A stretch of DNA of 41,246 nucleotides from Candidatus Saccharibacteria bacterium UBA6209 (GTDB lineage: Bacteria > Patescibacteriota > Saccharimonadia > Saccharimonadales > Saccharimonadaceae). Location of the stretch: NCBI GenBank assembly GCA_905370345.1, contig CAJPKE010000003.1, positions 1 to 41,246 of the forward strand, given 5' to 3'. The notes below the pieces were generated by a model. It did not search any database, was not told the origin of the DNA, and worked only from the letters and a program-made list of their open reading frames with translations. This document shows, piece after piece, positions 1 to 7,156 of the stretch (position 1 is the first letter of the stretch; each line of letters begins with the position of its first letter). The position numbers and the translations under genes are program-made.

Positions 1-1
1 A

Positions 2-50
2 ACACTAGATATAGCGGCTATAGTTATTATTGTACGCTATATATATAGCG
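2..50 (+). promoter_or_regulatory. nrdA operator/promoter with two NrdR-like boxes
   Basis: A 16-bp element at 2-17 fits the NrdR-box consensus ACACWATATATWGTGT well (core CTAGATATAG at 5-14). A second element at 35-50 is a perfect 16-bp palindrome, CGCTATATATATAGCG, whose A/T core is two bases longer than the consensus. Their centres lie 33 bp apart, about three helical turns, as is usual for paired NrdR sites. A -10-like TATAGT lies between them at 19-24; its -35 would fall at or before the window edge. NrdR is the ATP/dATP-sensing repressor of RNR genes; its own gene is not in the window. Confidence 0.75.
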
Positions 51-86
51 AGCCCATAAATAAACAAAAACACAAGCTACGAAGAT

Positions 87-120
87 AAGCCACCAGATGA
101 GGTGTTGGTGGTTTGTTTTT
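87..120 (+). terminator. Terminator-like hairpin in the nrdA leader (possible attenuator)
   Basis: CCACCA (90-95) pairs with TGGTGG (106-111) and the stem extends outward through a G-U and two A-U pairs at 87-89. A T-rich tract, TTTGTTTTT, follows at 112-120. It has the form of an intrinsic terminator but sits between the NrdR-box promoter and the nrdA ribosome-binding site. An alternative short pairing, CACC (91-94) with GGTG (101-104), would exclude it. It may be an attenuator, or the terminator of a gene left of the window if the real nrdA promoter lies elsewhere. Confidence 0.6.
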
Positions 121-144
121 AAGAGGGAAAATTAAGGAGGGTAT

Positions 145-2547
145 GTGAAAGAAATTAACGTAATTAAGCGAGATGGAACGAAAGAGCCGTTTGATGCAAA
201 TAAAATTAATACGGCTATTTTAAAGGCGTGCGAGGGCTTACCTGATCAAATTTCTAAGGTCGTTCAGGTGGCGACTGAATTGCAATTGACATTATTTGAT
301 GGAATTACGACCGAACAGCTAGACGAGGCTGTCATTCAAACAGTTCTCCAAAACGTTAAGGACGACCCAGACTATGATAAAATCGCGGCACGATTATTAC
401 TGAAAACTGTCTATAAGCAGATTTTGGGCGATTATGAAACGGCGGAAGAATTGAAAAAGCTTCATGCGCGCGAATTTCCGAAGTTTGTTAAGGCAGCGGT
501 AAAAGAAGGATTGTTGGATAAGCGCATGGCTGACGGTCGATTTGACTTGAAAAAACTGGCGGCGGAACTTGATCCAGCACGTGATGATTTGAGTAAATAT
601 TTGGGTGTGGTGACCAATAAAAATCGCTACGCTCTTCGTAAGCAAAACGGTTCACCGATTGAAACGCCTCAGTTTACGCACATGCGAATTGCTATGGGTC
701 TTAGTTACAACGAGGCTGATCCGACTGCTGCAGCGATTGAGTTTTATAATCACATGAGCAATTTGGAGTACGTCCCAGGCGGCTCAACGCGAGTTAACGC
801 TGGCGGTTCGTTCCCACAGCTCAGTAACTGTTTCTTGCTTAATGTCGATGATGATATGGAGTCAATTGCTAAGGCTGTTCGCGACACAATGTGGATTGCT
901 AAAGGCACGGGCGGAATTGGCATTGGTTTTACAAAGCTGCGCGCAGCTGGCAGTCCAGTTAAAACCACAAATACCGAATCGACTGGCCCAATTCCATTCA
1001 TGAAGATGATTGATACGGCATTGTTCGCGGTTTCTCGTAAGGGTAAAAAGGCTGGTGCGGCTGCAATTTACATAGAAAACTGGCATTTGAACTTTGATCA
1101 ATTTGTCGACCTTCGTCAAAACTCTGGCGACCCATATCTACGAACTAGGTTTGCGAATACCGCGGTATTTATCTCTGACGAATTTATGAAGCGAGTGGAA
1201 AAAGATCAAGATTGGTATTTGTTTGATCCAGCAGAAACTCCAGATTTGATAGAACTATACGGTGAGGCGTTTTCGGCGCGATATAAAGAATATATCAAGA
1301 TGGCGGAAGCTGGGAAGTTGCGAACATTTGATAAAGTTCCAGCTCGTCAGCAATTTAAGCGCATTTTGACTAGCTTGCAGGCAACTTCACATCCGTGGCT
1401 GACTTGGAAAGACACAATTAATGTGCGAGCATTGAATAACAATACGGGCACAATTCACCTCAGTAACTTGTGTACGGAAATTACATTACCGCAGGATAAA
1501 AATAATATTGCGACGTGTAACTTGGTGAGCATTAATTTGTCGGCATTTCTTGGCGAGGATAAGACTTGGGATTGGGATAGATTGAAAGAAGCGGCTCGTG
1601 CGGCAGTGCGACAATTGGACAATTTGTGCGACATCACTCAAACGCCAATTCCAGAAGCGATGCATTCGAATCAGCAAACTCGAGCAATTGGCCTGGGGAT
1701 TATGGGTCTTTCTGACGTGTTGGAGAAGTTGGGCTATTGCTACGAATCGAAAGAAGCGTACGATTTGGTTGATCAATTGACGGAGTTCATTAGCTATCAC
1801 GCTATTGACCAGTCGGCTGACTTGGCGGAGAAATTGGGCAGCTATCCAACATTTGCGGGCAGTGGTTGGAGCAAGGGAATCCTTCCAATTGATACGGTTG
1901 ATAAATTGTCGAAAGATCGCGGCGTGAAGGTGAAAATAGACCAAAAGACGCGACTGGACTGGGATGGTTTGCGAAAGAAGGTGAAGAAGGGAATGCGAAA
2001 TGCGACTCTTATGGCAATTGCGCCGACGGCTAACATTGGTCACGTGGCAGGAACGACTCCTGGAATTGATCCGCAATTCGCACAGATTTTCAGTCGCTCT
2101 ACTTTGAATGGTAAGTTTTTGGAAGTGAACCATAATTTAGTTCGAGATTTGAAGAAACTTGGATTGTGGGACAATTTGAAAGATGAGATTTTTGCAGCTC
2201 AAGGCGATATTCAAGATATTGACGGCATTCCGCAAAACATCAAGGATGTTTATAAGACAAGCTTCCAGCTCAGTCCGTACGCGTTTATTGAAGTGGCGGC
2301 TAGGGCTCAGAAATGGGTTGATCAAGCGATTTCTCGAAATATGTATCTGGAGACGCGAGATATTGATGAATATGTGAAGATTTATTCGGAAGCGTGGAAG
2401 CGTGGCTTGAAAACAACATATTACCTGCACGTTAAGCCACGTCATCAGTCGGAGCAGACAACAGTTTCAGTTGATAAAATTGCAGAACAAAAAGTCCGCA
2501 CAAATAGTAAAGTACGCGGATTTGGATTTGCGAAAATTAATAAATAA
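145..2547 (+). CDS. nrdA: Ribonucleoside-diphosphate reductase class I alpha subunit (NrdA)
   Basis: Reduces ribonucleotides to deoxyribonucleotides with NrdB. The 800 residues begin with one ATP-cone (about 3-93), the dATP/ATP activity switch. The catalytic barrel shows the active-site cysteine pair C229 (in LSNCF) and C458 (in ATCNL), the N441-L-C443-T-E445 motif with the thiyl-radical cysteine, and the radical-transfer tyrosines Y759-Y760. GTG at 145 follows the strong site AAGGAGG (134-140); the ATG two bases upstream is followed at once by TGA. The C-terminus, ending in GFAKINK, has no cysteine after C532, so the usual C-terminal redox pair that re-reduces the active site is missing. nrdB follows after 13 nt. 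Family assignment is certain; the missing tail is read directly. Confidence 0.97.
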   Translation: MKEINVIKRDGTKEPFDANKINTAILKACEGLPDQISKVVQVATELQLTLFDGITTEQLDEAVIQTVLQNVKDDPDYDKIAARLLLKTVYKQILGDYETAEELKKLHAREFPKFVKAAVKEGLLDKRMADGRFDLKKLAAELDPARDDLSKYLGVVTNKNRYALRKQNGSPIETPQFTHMRIAMGLSYNEADPTAAAIEFYNHMSNLEYVPGGSTRVNAGGSFPQLSNCFLLNVDDDMESIAKAVRDTMWIAKGTGGIGIGFTKLRAAGSPVKTTNTESTGPIPFMKMIDTALFAVSRKGKKAGAAAIYIENWHLNFDQFVDLRQNSGDPYLRTRFANTAVFISDEFMKRVEKDQDWYLFDPAETPDLIELYGEAFSARYKEYIKMAEAGKLRTFDKVPARQQFKRILTSLQATSHPWLTWKDTINVRALNNNTGTIHLSNLCTEITLPQDKNNIATCNLVSINLSAFLGEDKTWDWDRLKEAARAAVRQLDNLCDITQTPIPEAMHSNQQTRAIGLGIMGLSDVLEKLGYCYESKEAYDLVDQLTEFISYHAIDQSADLAEKLGSYPTFAGSGWSKGILPIDTVDKLSKDRGVKVKIDQKTRLDWDGLRKKVKKGMRNATLMAIAPTANIGHVAGTTPGIDPQFAQIFSRSTLNGKFLEVNHNLVRDLKKLGLWDNLKDEIFAAQGDIQDIDGIPQNIKDVYKTSFQLSPYAFIEVAARAQKWVDQAISRNMYLETRDIDEYVKIYSEAWKRGLKTTYYLHVKPRHQSEQTTVSVDKIAEQKVRTNSKVRGFGFAKINK

Positions 2548-2560
2548 GGAGGAAATTAAG

Positions 2561-3538
2561 ATGGGAATTTTAGGTTCAGGATTACGCGATGGATTGTCAC
2601 TTCACCCAATTCGTTACCCTTGGGCGTATGATCTTTATAATCAAGCAGTGGCTAACACGTGGTTTCCAAACGAAGTTCAATTAGTGCAAGATCTGGCAGA
2701 TTTTGAAAAATTGTCAGACGATGAAAAGCACGCATTGAAAACGGTTATTAGCTATTTGAATCCAAACGAGTTATTGATCAATAAATCATTGGCGTTCGGT
2801 ATTTATCCATACGTGAACGCGGCGGAAGCTCAACTATATTTGTCAAAACAGATGTGGGAAGAAGCTAACCACTTTATGACGTTTGAATACATTATTGAGA
2901 CGTTTCCGTTTGATCGCGAGGAAATTTATGCTGCGGGATTTGGTAAAAAATCATTAGCCGACAAAGCTGACTTCCAGAATAAGCATTTGGATGTGATGCT
3001 TGATCCGAATTTGGATATTTATTCGCTGGAAGGTAAGAAGGACTTTGTTCGTTCATTGGTGGCATATAACATTGTGCTTGAGGGAATTTGGTTCTATTCG
3101 GGCTTTATGGTTGGCATGAGTTTCCGTCAGCGTAATTTGTTGCGCAATGTTGGCTCACTGCTGGACTGGATTACTCGCGACGAAAATCTTCACTTGACGT
3201 TTGGTATCAATTTGCTTTTGACGATTTTGGACGAGAATCCAGAATTGCAAACACAGGAATTTGCCGAGGAAATCCGCGGCTTGATTCTGCAGGCAGTGGA
3301 GCTTGAGAAGGCTTACAATAAGGATATGCTACCGAAGGGAATTTTGGGCTTGAATGCTGATTATGTCAATCAGTATGTTATGCATATGACTGACCGTCGC
3401 TTGCAAGAATTAGGTTTTGAGCCTGAATATAACGTGCCAAATCCAGCTAAATGGATGGCAGCCGCCAACGATACTCTGGAATTGGTGAATTTCTTTGAAA
3501 GCACAAACACTAGTTACGAAGTTAATACCACGAAGTAA
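2561..3538 (+). CDS. nrdB: Ribonucleotide reductase radical-generating subunit, class Ic-like (NrdB)
   Basis: 325-residue ferritin-like beta subunit. The start is ATG 2561, with AAGGAGG at 2546-2552; an upstream TTG extension inside nrdA is unlikely. Metal ligands are E70, E101, H104, E174, E208 and H211. These intervals equal those of Chlamydia trachomatis R2c (E89, E120, H123, E193, E227, H230 from memory). The radical-tyrosine position, H104+4, is F108, as in class Ic enzymes that use an Mn/Fe cofactor instead of a tyrosyl radical. W34 (in NTWFPNEV) and D207 match the radical-transfer path, and Y319 near the C-terminus could be the interface tyrosine. The stop overlaps an ATG (3538), but the next gene probably starts at 3553. 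Confidence 0.96.
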   Translation: MGILGSGLRDGLSLHPIRYPWAYDLYNQAVANTWFPNEVQLVQDLADFEKLSDDEKHALKTVISYLNPNELLINKSLAFGIYPYVNAAEAQLYLSKQMWEEANHFMTFEYIIETFPFDREEIYAAGFGKKSLADKADFQNKHLDVMLDPNLDIYSLEGKKDFVRSLVAYNIVLEGIWFYSGFMVGMSFRQRNLLRNVGSLLDWITRDENLHLTFGINLLLTILDENPELQTQEFAEEIRGLILQAVELEKAYNKDMLPKGILGLNADYVNQYVMHMTDRRLQELGFEPEYNVPNPAKWMAAANDTLELVNFFESTNTSYEVNTTK

Positions 3539-3552
3539 TGGGAGTTGATGAT

Positions 3553-3948
3553 ATGAACGAATTAGCGAAAGAAATATTAGATACAGTCGAAGTTGGTGCG
3601 TTGGCAACGGTGAATGTTGATAGAACTCCTTTGGTGACGCCGCTGCACTTTGCGCGATTGGGTGATTCGATAGTTTGGATATCAGAGCCGACTGCGCGCC
3701 ATTCAGAAAATGCGTTTCGAAACGGTAAGGCGGAATTTGTGGTTTGGGATGATAAAAAGCGAGCAGTTTTCTTAAAAACTAACGTGACTGAACTCCCAGA
3801 ATCTGAGAAAGAGGCGGCAATGGCGGCTTATAAAGATAAGCTGGCTGATTTTATGCCACGTTGTCAAAATCCGCAAATATACGTTGCGCCAATTGGTGAA
3901 CTTGATGAAAAAACTACAACGGGTAATTGGCTGCATTTTATTGCATAA
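3553..3948 (+). CDS. PNPOx-like FMN-binding split-barrel protein
   Basis: 131 residues. The opening (GALATVNVDRTPLVTPLHF, residues about 15-33) followed by IVWISEPTARHSENA is typical of pyridoxamine 5'-phosphate oxidase-like split-barrel proteins, which bind FMN or related flavins and usually work as dimers. The C-terminal segment GNWLHF fits the family. ATG 3553 is preferred because GGGAG lies at a normal distance; ATG 3538 overlaps the nrdB stop and lacks a good site. Co-transcription with nrdAB is likely given the 14-nt gap. No substrate can be deduced. A redox or cofactor-maintenance role for the reductase is only a guess from context. Confidence 0.8.
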   Translation: MNELAKEILDTVEVGALATVNVDRTPLVTPLHFARLGDSIVWISEPTARHSENAFRNGKAEFVVWDDKKRAVFLKTNVTELPESEKEAAMAAYKDKLADFMPRCQNPQIYVAPIGELDEKTTTGNWLHFIA

Positions 3949-3996
3949 GCACTATATCTAGCGTAAAATTAGTTAAGTAACTACTAAATATAGGGG
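3941..3996 (+). promoter_or_regulatory. Promoter bracketed by two NrdR-like boxes upstream of the CxxC mini-gene
   Basis: TTGCAT (3941-3946), a 17-bp spacer and TAAAAT (3964-3969) form a sigma70-type promoter. An NrdR-like box, GCACTATATCTAGCGT (3949-3964), fills the spacer. A weaker second box with core CTAAATATAG (3984-3993) lies just past the expected start of transcription. The two cores are 32 bp apart, matching the 33-bp spacing upstream of nrdA. This arrangement predicts direct repression by NrdR of the following 57-aa ORF. Confidence 0.72.
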
Positions 3997-4005
3997 AAAA
4001 TGAAA

Positions 4006-4179
4006 ATGAACGCAAATCAGATTATTACTGATGACATGACTTTGGAAGAAAAATTGAGTGCCATTGACGCAGCTCTTAAAGCGGCGCAAGAAGCGGCTGA
4101 TGATCAAGCAAAGTCGAACGGCACTGTTGCGGCACCAGTTGACCCAGCAAGTTTGACTATTTGTGACGGTTGCGAATAG
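4006..4179 (+). CDS. 57-aa protein with C-terminal CxxC; candidate trans-acting RNR redox tail
   Basis: The ORF starts at ATG 4006 (AGGGG at 3992-3996, spacing 9); ATG 4000 would add two residues. An acidic, Ala-rich predicted helix (about residues 12-34, with EEKLSAIDAALKAAQEAA) is followed by a flexible Ala/Pro/Gly linker and ends PVDPASLTICDGCE, with C53 and C56 at the extreme terminus. Many class I alpha subunits end in a flexible tail with just such a terminal cysteine pair, which NrdA here lacks. With its own NrdR-type promoter directly after nrdAB, the best inference is a detachable thiol shuttle for NrdA. No homologue is recognised. A small thiol or metal-binding protein is the alternative. 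The coding call rests on frame, ribosome-binding site, promoter and composition. Confidence 0.72.
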   Translation: MNANQIITDDMTLEEKLSAIDAALKAAQEAADDQAKSNGTVAAPVDPASLTICDGCE

Positions 4180-4201
4180 AGTTTCGAACAGCGTTTTACT
4201 A

Positions 4202-4231
4202 TTGACAACATAGCCAATTATATTGTATAAT
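4202..4231 (+). promoter_or_regulatory. Consensus sigma70 promoter, near-leaderless
   Basis: TTGACA (4202-4207) and TATAAT (4226-4231) are perfect hexamers separated by 18 bp. The -10 ends 10 nt before ATG 4242, so the transcript would have only a few untranslated bases. Confidence 0.85.
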
Positions 4232-4241
4232 TAAGAGTATC

Positions 4242-5201
4242 ATGAAAACAATTGAGACTTTTTCAGGATCTGAGGCTATGAAAGAAACTGAGCCACAGAG
4301 AGAGGGTTTTTCTCTGTCGGTTGCGCTTGGTTCTCTTAAGAAATGGGTGTGCGGCAGACGAGAAAAGCACAGCAAACCTTTTGGACTAGCTAACAATTCG
4401 GCGGTAGAAAAACTTGAGGCAGCTGGAGAAGAATTGGGATTGCCAGAAACAGACGTTCGGCTTTCCTCTGGACTTAAGCTATTGATGGGCTTAATGCATG
4501 GCAAAAAGGAAGTTGAAATAATTGGCGAAGATATCTTAATTGAAGCCGCTAAAAGGGCTAAAGAAGAAGGTAAGGGAAGCGTTATAGCGCCAACACATTT
4601 CAATGGAGAAGATGTTCCTACGGCTAGTTATTTGGCGTCTTTGTTGAACAAAATTAATATTGGCGTAGCGTCGACTAATAGAGATTGGATTAAGAAGGGC
4701 GTTGGCGGAATCAACCTAGAGGCTATACAGTATCTTGCGTTTGGCGCTAAAAACTTTTTTGGTGTGCCATATGAATGGGTAGATAAAAAGAGTAAAAAAC
4801 CGGTTCACTTTTCAACAGATCATTACGAAGAAGCGGTTAAATTTGTTGAGGATGGTGGATCTTTGGTTTTGGCTGGATATTCAGCGGATGACTCAGTAGG
4901 CTCAAAGCCTCGCAGTGAAATGGGCTCTGCGGCAGTACATACGGCATTGAAATCTGGCGCAGACTTGATATTCGTTTATGTGTCGTCAGAAGATAAAAAG
5001 CTTACTATTAGAATCATGGAAGATGAGGATGGTATGCTTGCGGCGTTTAGCAATTCATATAGAAAGGCGCTAAAGATGAAGGATTCTGATGCATCCGAGC
5101 GTTTATTGTCGTCATGCAAAGAGTACTTAAAAGATAGTGAAATAGGTAGGGTTATAGCAGAAGAATATAAGCGCCGATCGGACAAAAATAAAGCCAAGTA
5201 A
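4242..5201 (+). CDS. Putative PlsC-like acyltransferase-fold protein
   Basis: 319 residues, no clear signal peptide. The middle holds an HX4D box (H119 to D124 in APTHFNGEDVP), the signature of glycerolipid acyltransferases, after a hydrophobic strand. A later segment (about 205-250) reads GGSLVLAGYSADDS, then a basic KPRSEMG and GADLIFVYVSS. This parallels the later acyl-acceptor-binding and strand blocks of that superfamily, although the usual EGTRS is not exact. If correct, it would acylate lysolipids or another small acceptor, perhaps host-derived lipid. The N-terminal 100 residues and the Lys-rich C-terminus are unrecognised. The start is set by the promoter just upstream; Met13 is an alternative. 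Family call is tentative. Confidence 0.55.
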   Translation: MKTIETFSGSEAMKETEPQREGFSLSVALGSLKKWVCGRREKHSKPFGLANNSAVEKLEAAGEELGLPETDVRLSSGLKLLMGLMHGKKEVEIIGEDILIEAAKRAKEEGKGSVIAPTHFNGEDVPTASYLASLLNKINIGVASTNRDWIKKGVGGINLEAIQYLAFGAKNFFGVPYEWVDKKSKKPVHFSTDHYEEAVKFVEDGGSLVLAGYSADDSVGSKPRSEMGSAAVHTALKSGADLIFVYVSSEDKKLTIRIMEDEDGMLAAFSNSYRKALKMKDSDASERLLSSCKEYLKDSEIGRVIAEEYKRRSDKNKAK

Positions 5202-5222
5202 GTGGTCGCAACGCTCTAGTCA

Positions 5223-5251
5223 TTGACAAAATAAAAATAATGTGATATCAT
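5223..5251 (+). promoter_or_regulatory. Promoter for the 52-aa ORF
   Basis: TTGACA (5223-5228), a 17-bp spacer and TATCAT (5246-5251). It leaves a leader of roughly 30 nt containing the AAGGA ribosome-binding site at 5277-5281. Confidence 0.75.
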
Positions 5252-5286
5252 TTTACTGTATAAAAATTAAAACAAAAAGGAATAAA

Positions 5287-5445
5287 ATGGCTGAAGAAAA
5301 AGATATTCACGGACTTACCGAAGGCGTATTGAGTCGAGACGATATGTCGGCATTGACTTACGTATTGCAACACGTGAAAGGGTCTAGCCCAAGTTCGGCG
5401 ACGAAATTAAGTCTGGAACTGGAAGAGCTTGACGAAACAGCGTAG
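5287..5445 (+). CDS. Hypothetical 52-aa acidic protein
   Basis: A small ORF from ATG 5287 with AAGGA five bases upstream and its own promoter. It opens MAEEKDIHGLTEG and ends with the acidic ELEELDETA; the centre (DDMSALTYVLQHVKG) could form an amphipathic helix. No cysteines, membrane segment or known domain are visible. An in-frame upstream ATG at 5242 overlaps the -10 and is therefore unlikely to be used. It sits alone between a putative acyltransferase and argS. Function unknown. Confidence 0.6.
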   Translation: MAEEKDIHGLTEGVLSRDDMSALTYVLQHVKGSSPSSATKLSLELEELDETA

Positions 5446-5477
5446 AGATTTAGCTAGATAATAATCCACCTCTGTTG

Positions 5478-5483
5478 TATACT
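5478..5483 (+). promoter_or_regulatory. -10 element of argS, leaderless spacing
   Basis: TATACT ends 7 nt before the argS ATG (5491), placing the expected transcription start at about the first base of the start codon. There is no Shine-Dalgarno sequence. Confidence 0.65.
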
Positions 5484-5490
5484 GGACAGT

Positions 5491-7122
5491 ATGGAACAGA
5501 TTATTTCTCAAGTAGTGAAGCAACTTTTTGATCAAGATATATTGGTACAATTGACACGTCCTGATCCGAAGTTTGGTGACTTTGCTACAAATGTGGCGTT
5601 GCAATTGGCTAAGCCGCTAGGGAAGAATCCGCGTGAAATTGCGGAGATGATTGCTGAAAATCTGCGCAAGGAAGAGAAATTTAGTGAAGTAAGCGTGGCT
5701 GGTCCAGGTTTTATCAATGTAAAACTGAGCGATCAATCCGTTCTAAATTCTTTGAAAAAAGAGCCAACGACGAAGCGCGCCGGTCAGACGGTTGTAATTG
5801 AAACCAATTGTCCGAATCCATTTAAGGCTATGCACATCGGACACGCTTTGAACGCGATTTTGGCGGACACGATGGCTAACTTGCTGGCGGTTGATGGCGC
5901 AATTGTGCATCGAGTGAGCTATCACGGTGATGTCGGAACGCATGTTGGTAAAAGTATGTGGGCGATTTTGCGTGAGATTGATGGCGATGTGAATAAATTG
6001 AACGAAATCCCAGTTGATAAGCGAAATGAATTTATGAGTCGCATGTACGTTGAAGGTGCGCGTGCGGCGAAAGAATCTCCAGAGGCGAAAGCAGAAATTG
6101 ATGAACTAGCCAAGCAATCATTCGTCCTGGATGATCCGCTATATAAACAAGTTTACGAAATCTGTAAAAGTTGGAGTTTTGACGAAATTGACTCTAATGT
6201 TGGGCGACTTGGAAACGTGCCGATTGAGCGACGTTATGTTGAGAGCGAAACTGAAGAATTGGGCAAATCTCTGATTAAAGAGAAAACTCCAGAGGTGTTT
6301 ACCAAGTCTGACGGTGCGTATGTTTTTAAGGGCAGCAAATACGGCGCGTTCGATAACGTGTTTATTGGATCTCATGGCAATGGCCTTTATGGCGCGCATG
6401 ATATGGGATTGATTCAGTTGAAGTATAAGGACTACCCAAATCTGGACTTGTCGATTACGGTAAACGGCGAGGAGCAGGCGGCATACTTCCGCGGCGTGAT
6501 TGCGGCTAGCGAATTGTCGATTCCAGCTTTGAAGGGAAAATTGTTTAATTACGCGACTGGCTTGGTTAAATTGACAACTGGAAAAATGAGCTCGCGAACA
6601 GGTGAAGTTGTCACTATTGGTTGGCTATTTGATGAGTTTAAGAAAGCAATTGAACAAGCTGGTGGCGAGCCGACTGATGACGTGATTGCTGGCGCACTCC
6701 GTTATCAATTCTTGAAAGTGAAGATCGGCGGCGACGTCATATTTGATATTAACGACGCGGTAAGTTTGACAGGAAATACGGGAAGCTACCTGCAATATGC
6801 TCACGCTCGAGCGCGGGGAATTTTAGCTAAATCCGACAAAGAAATTGCCTTTCCGACAGAGTTGTTTGACGAGGATAAAATGCTGGTCAGAAAATTGAGT
6901 GAGTACGTGGATGTGGTTGATCGTGCTAAGGAAAGTCTGGAGCCTCATCACATCTGTACGTATTTGTTTGAATTGGCGCAGGAATTTAATCGATATTACG
7001 AGAAAAATCAGGTTATTGGTAGCGACAAAGAGGCGCATCGTGTAGGAATCGTGGCAATTTATGCCGACATTCTTAAGGCTGGATTGGCTATTTTGGGAAT
7101 CGTGGCGCCAAATAAGATATAA
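5491..7122 (+). CDS. argS: Arginyl-tRNA synthetase
   Basis: Class I aminoacyl-tRNA synthetase charging tRNA-Arg. It has 543 residues, near the usual family length. The N-terminal additional domain (about 1-90) contains the KFGDFATNVA motif. HIGH is present as H115-I-G-H118 and the KMSKS loop as K365-M-S-S, with Arg in place of Lys after it. The C-terminal anticodon-binding (DALR) domain occupies the last 120 residues, with SYLQYAHARARGI before it and FELAQEFNRYYE within. ATG 5491 is fixed by the -10 element upstream. It stands as a single transcription unit, possibly reading into mscL 34 nt later. Confidence 0.97.
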   Translation: MEQIISQVVKQLFDQDILVQLTRPDPKFGDFATNVALQLAKPLGKNPREIAEMIAENLRKEEKFSEVSVAGPGFINVKLSDQSVLNSLKKEPTTKRAGQTVVIETNCPNPFKAMHIGHALNAILADTMANLLAVDGAIVHRVSYHGDVGTHVGKSMWAILREIDGDVNKLNEIPVDKRNEFMSRMYVEGARAAKESPEAKAEIDELAKQSFVLDDPLYKQVYEICKSWSFDEIDSNVGRLGNVPIERRYVESETEELGKSLIKEKTPEVFTKSDGAYVFKGSKYGAFDNVFIGSHGNGLYGAHDMGLIQLKYKDYPNLDLSITVNGEEQAAYFRGVIAASELSIPALKGKLFNYATGLVKLTTGKMSSRTGEVVTIGWLFDEFKKAIEQAGGEPTDDVIAGALRYQFLKVKIGGDVIFDINDAVSLTGNTGSYLQYAHARARGILAKSDKEIAFPTELFDEDKMLVRKLSEYVDVVDRAKESLEPHHICTYLFELAQEFNRYYEKNQVIGSDKEAHRVGIVAIYADILKAGLAILGIVAPNKI

Positions 7123-7156
7123 AATTCAATTATAAATAGTAAAAGGAGAATTTATT

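Noticed and set aside
143..148. ATG immediately followed by TGA overlapping the nrdA GTG
   Set aside because: A minimal start-stop pair is possible as a regulator but can arise by chance; GTG at 145 has a strong ribosome-binding site.
1486..2133. A 215-residue open frame on the minus strand inside nrdA
   Set aside because: No ribosome-binding site or promoter, composition typical of the antisense of a coding strand, and nrdA is complete in the other frame.
4199..4603. A 134-residue minus-strand open frame opposite the 4242 gene
   Set aside because: Ser/Pro/Leu-rich antisense shadow; the plus-strand gene has a consensus promoter and better family cues.
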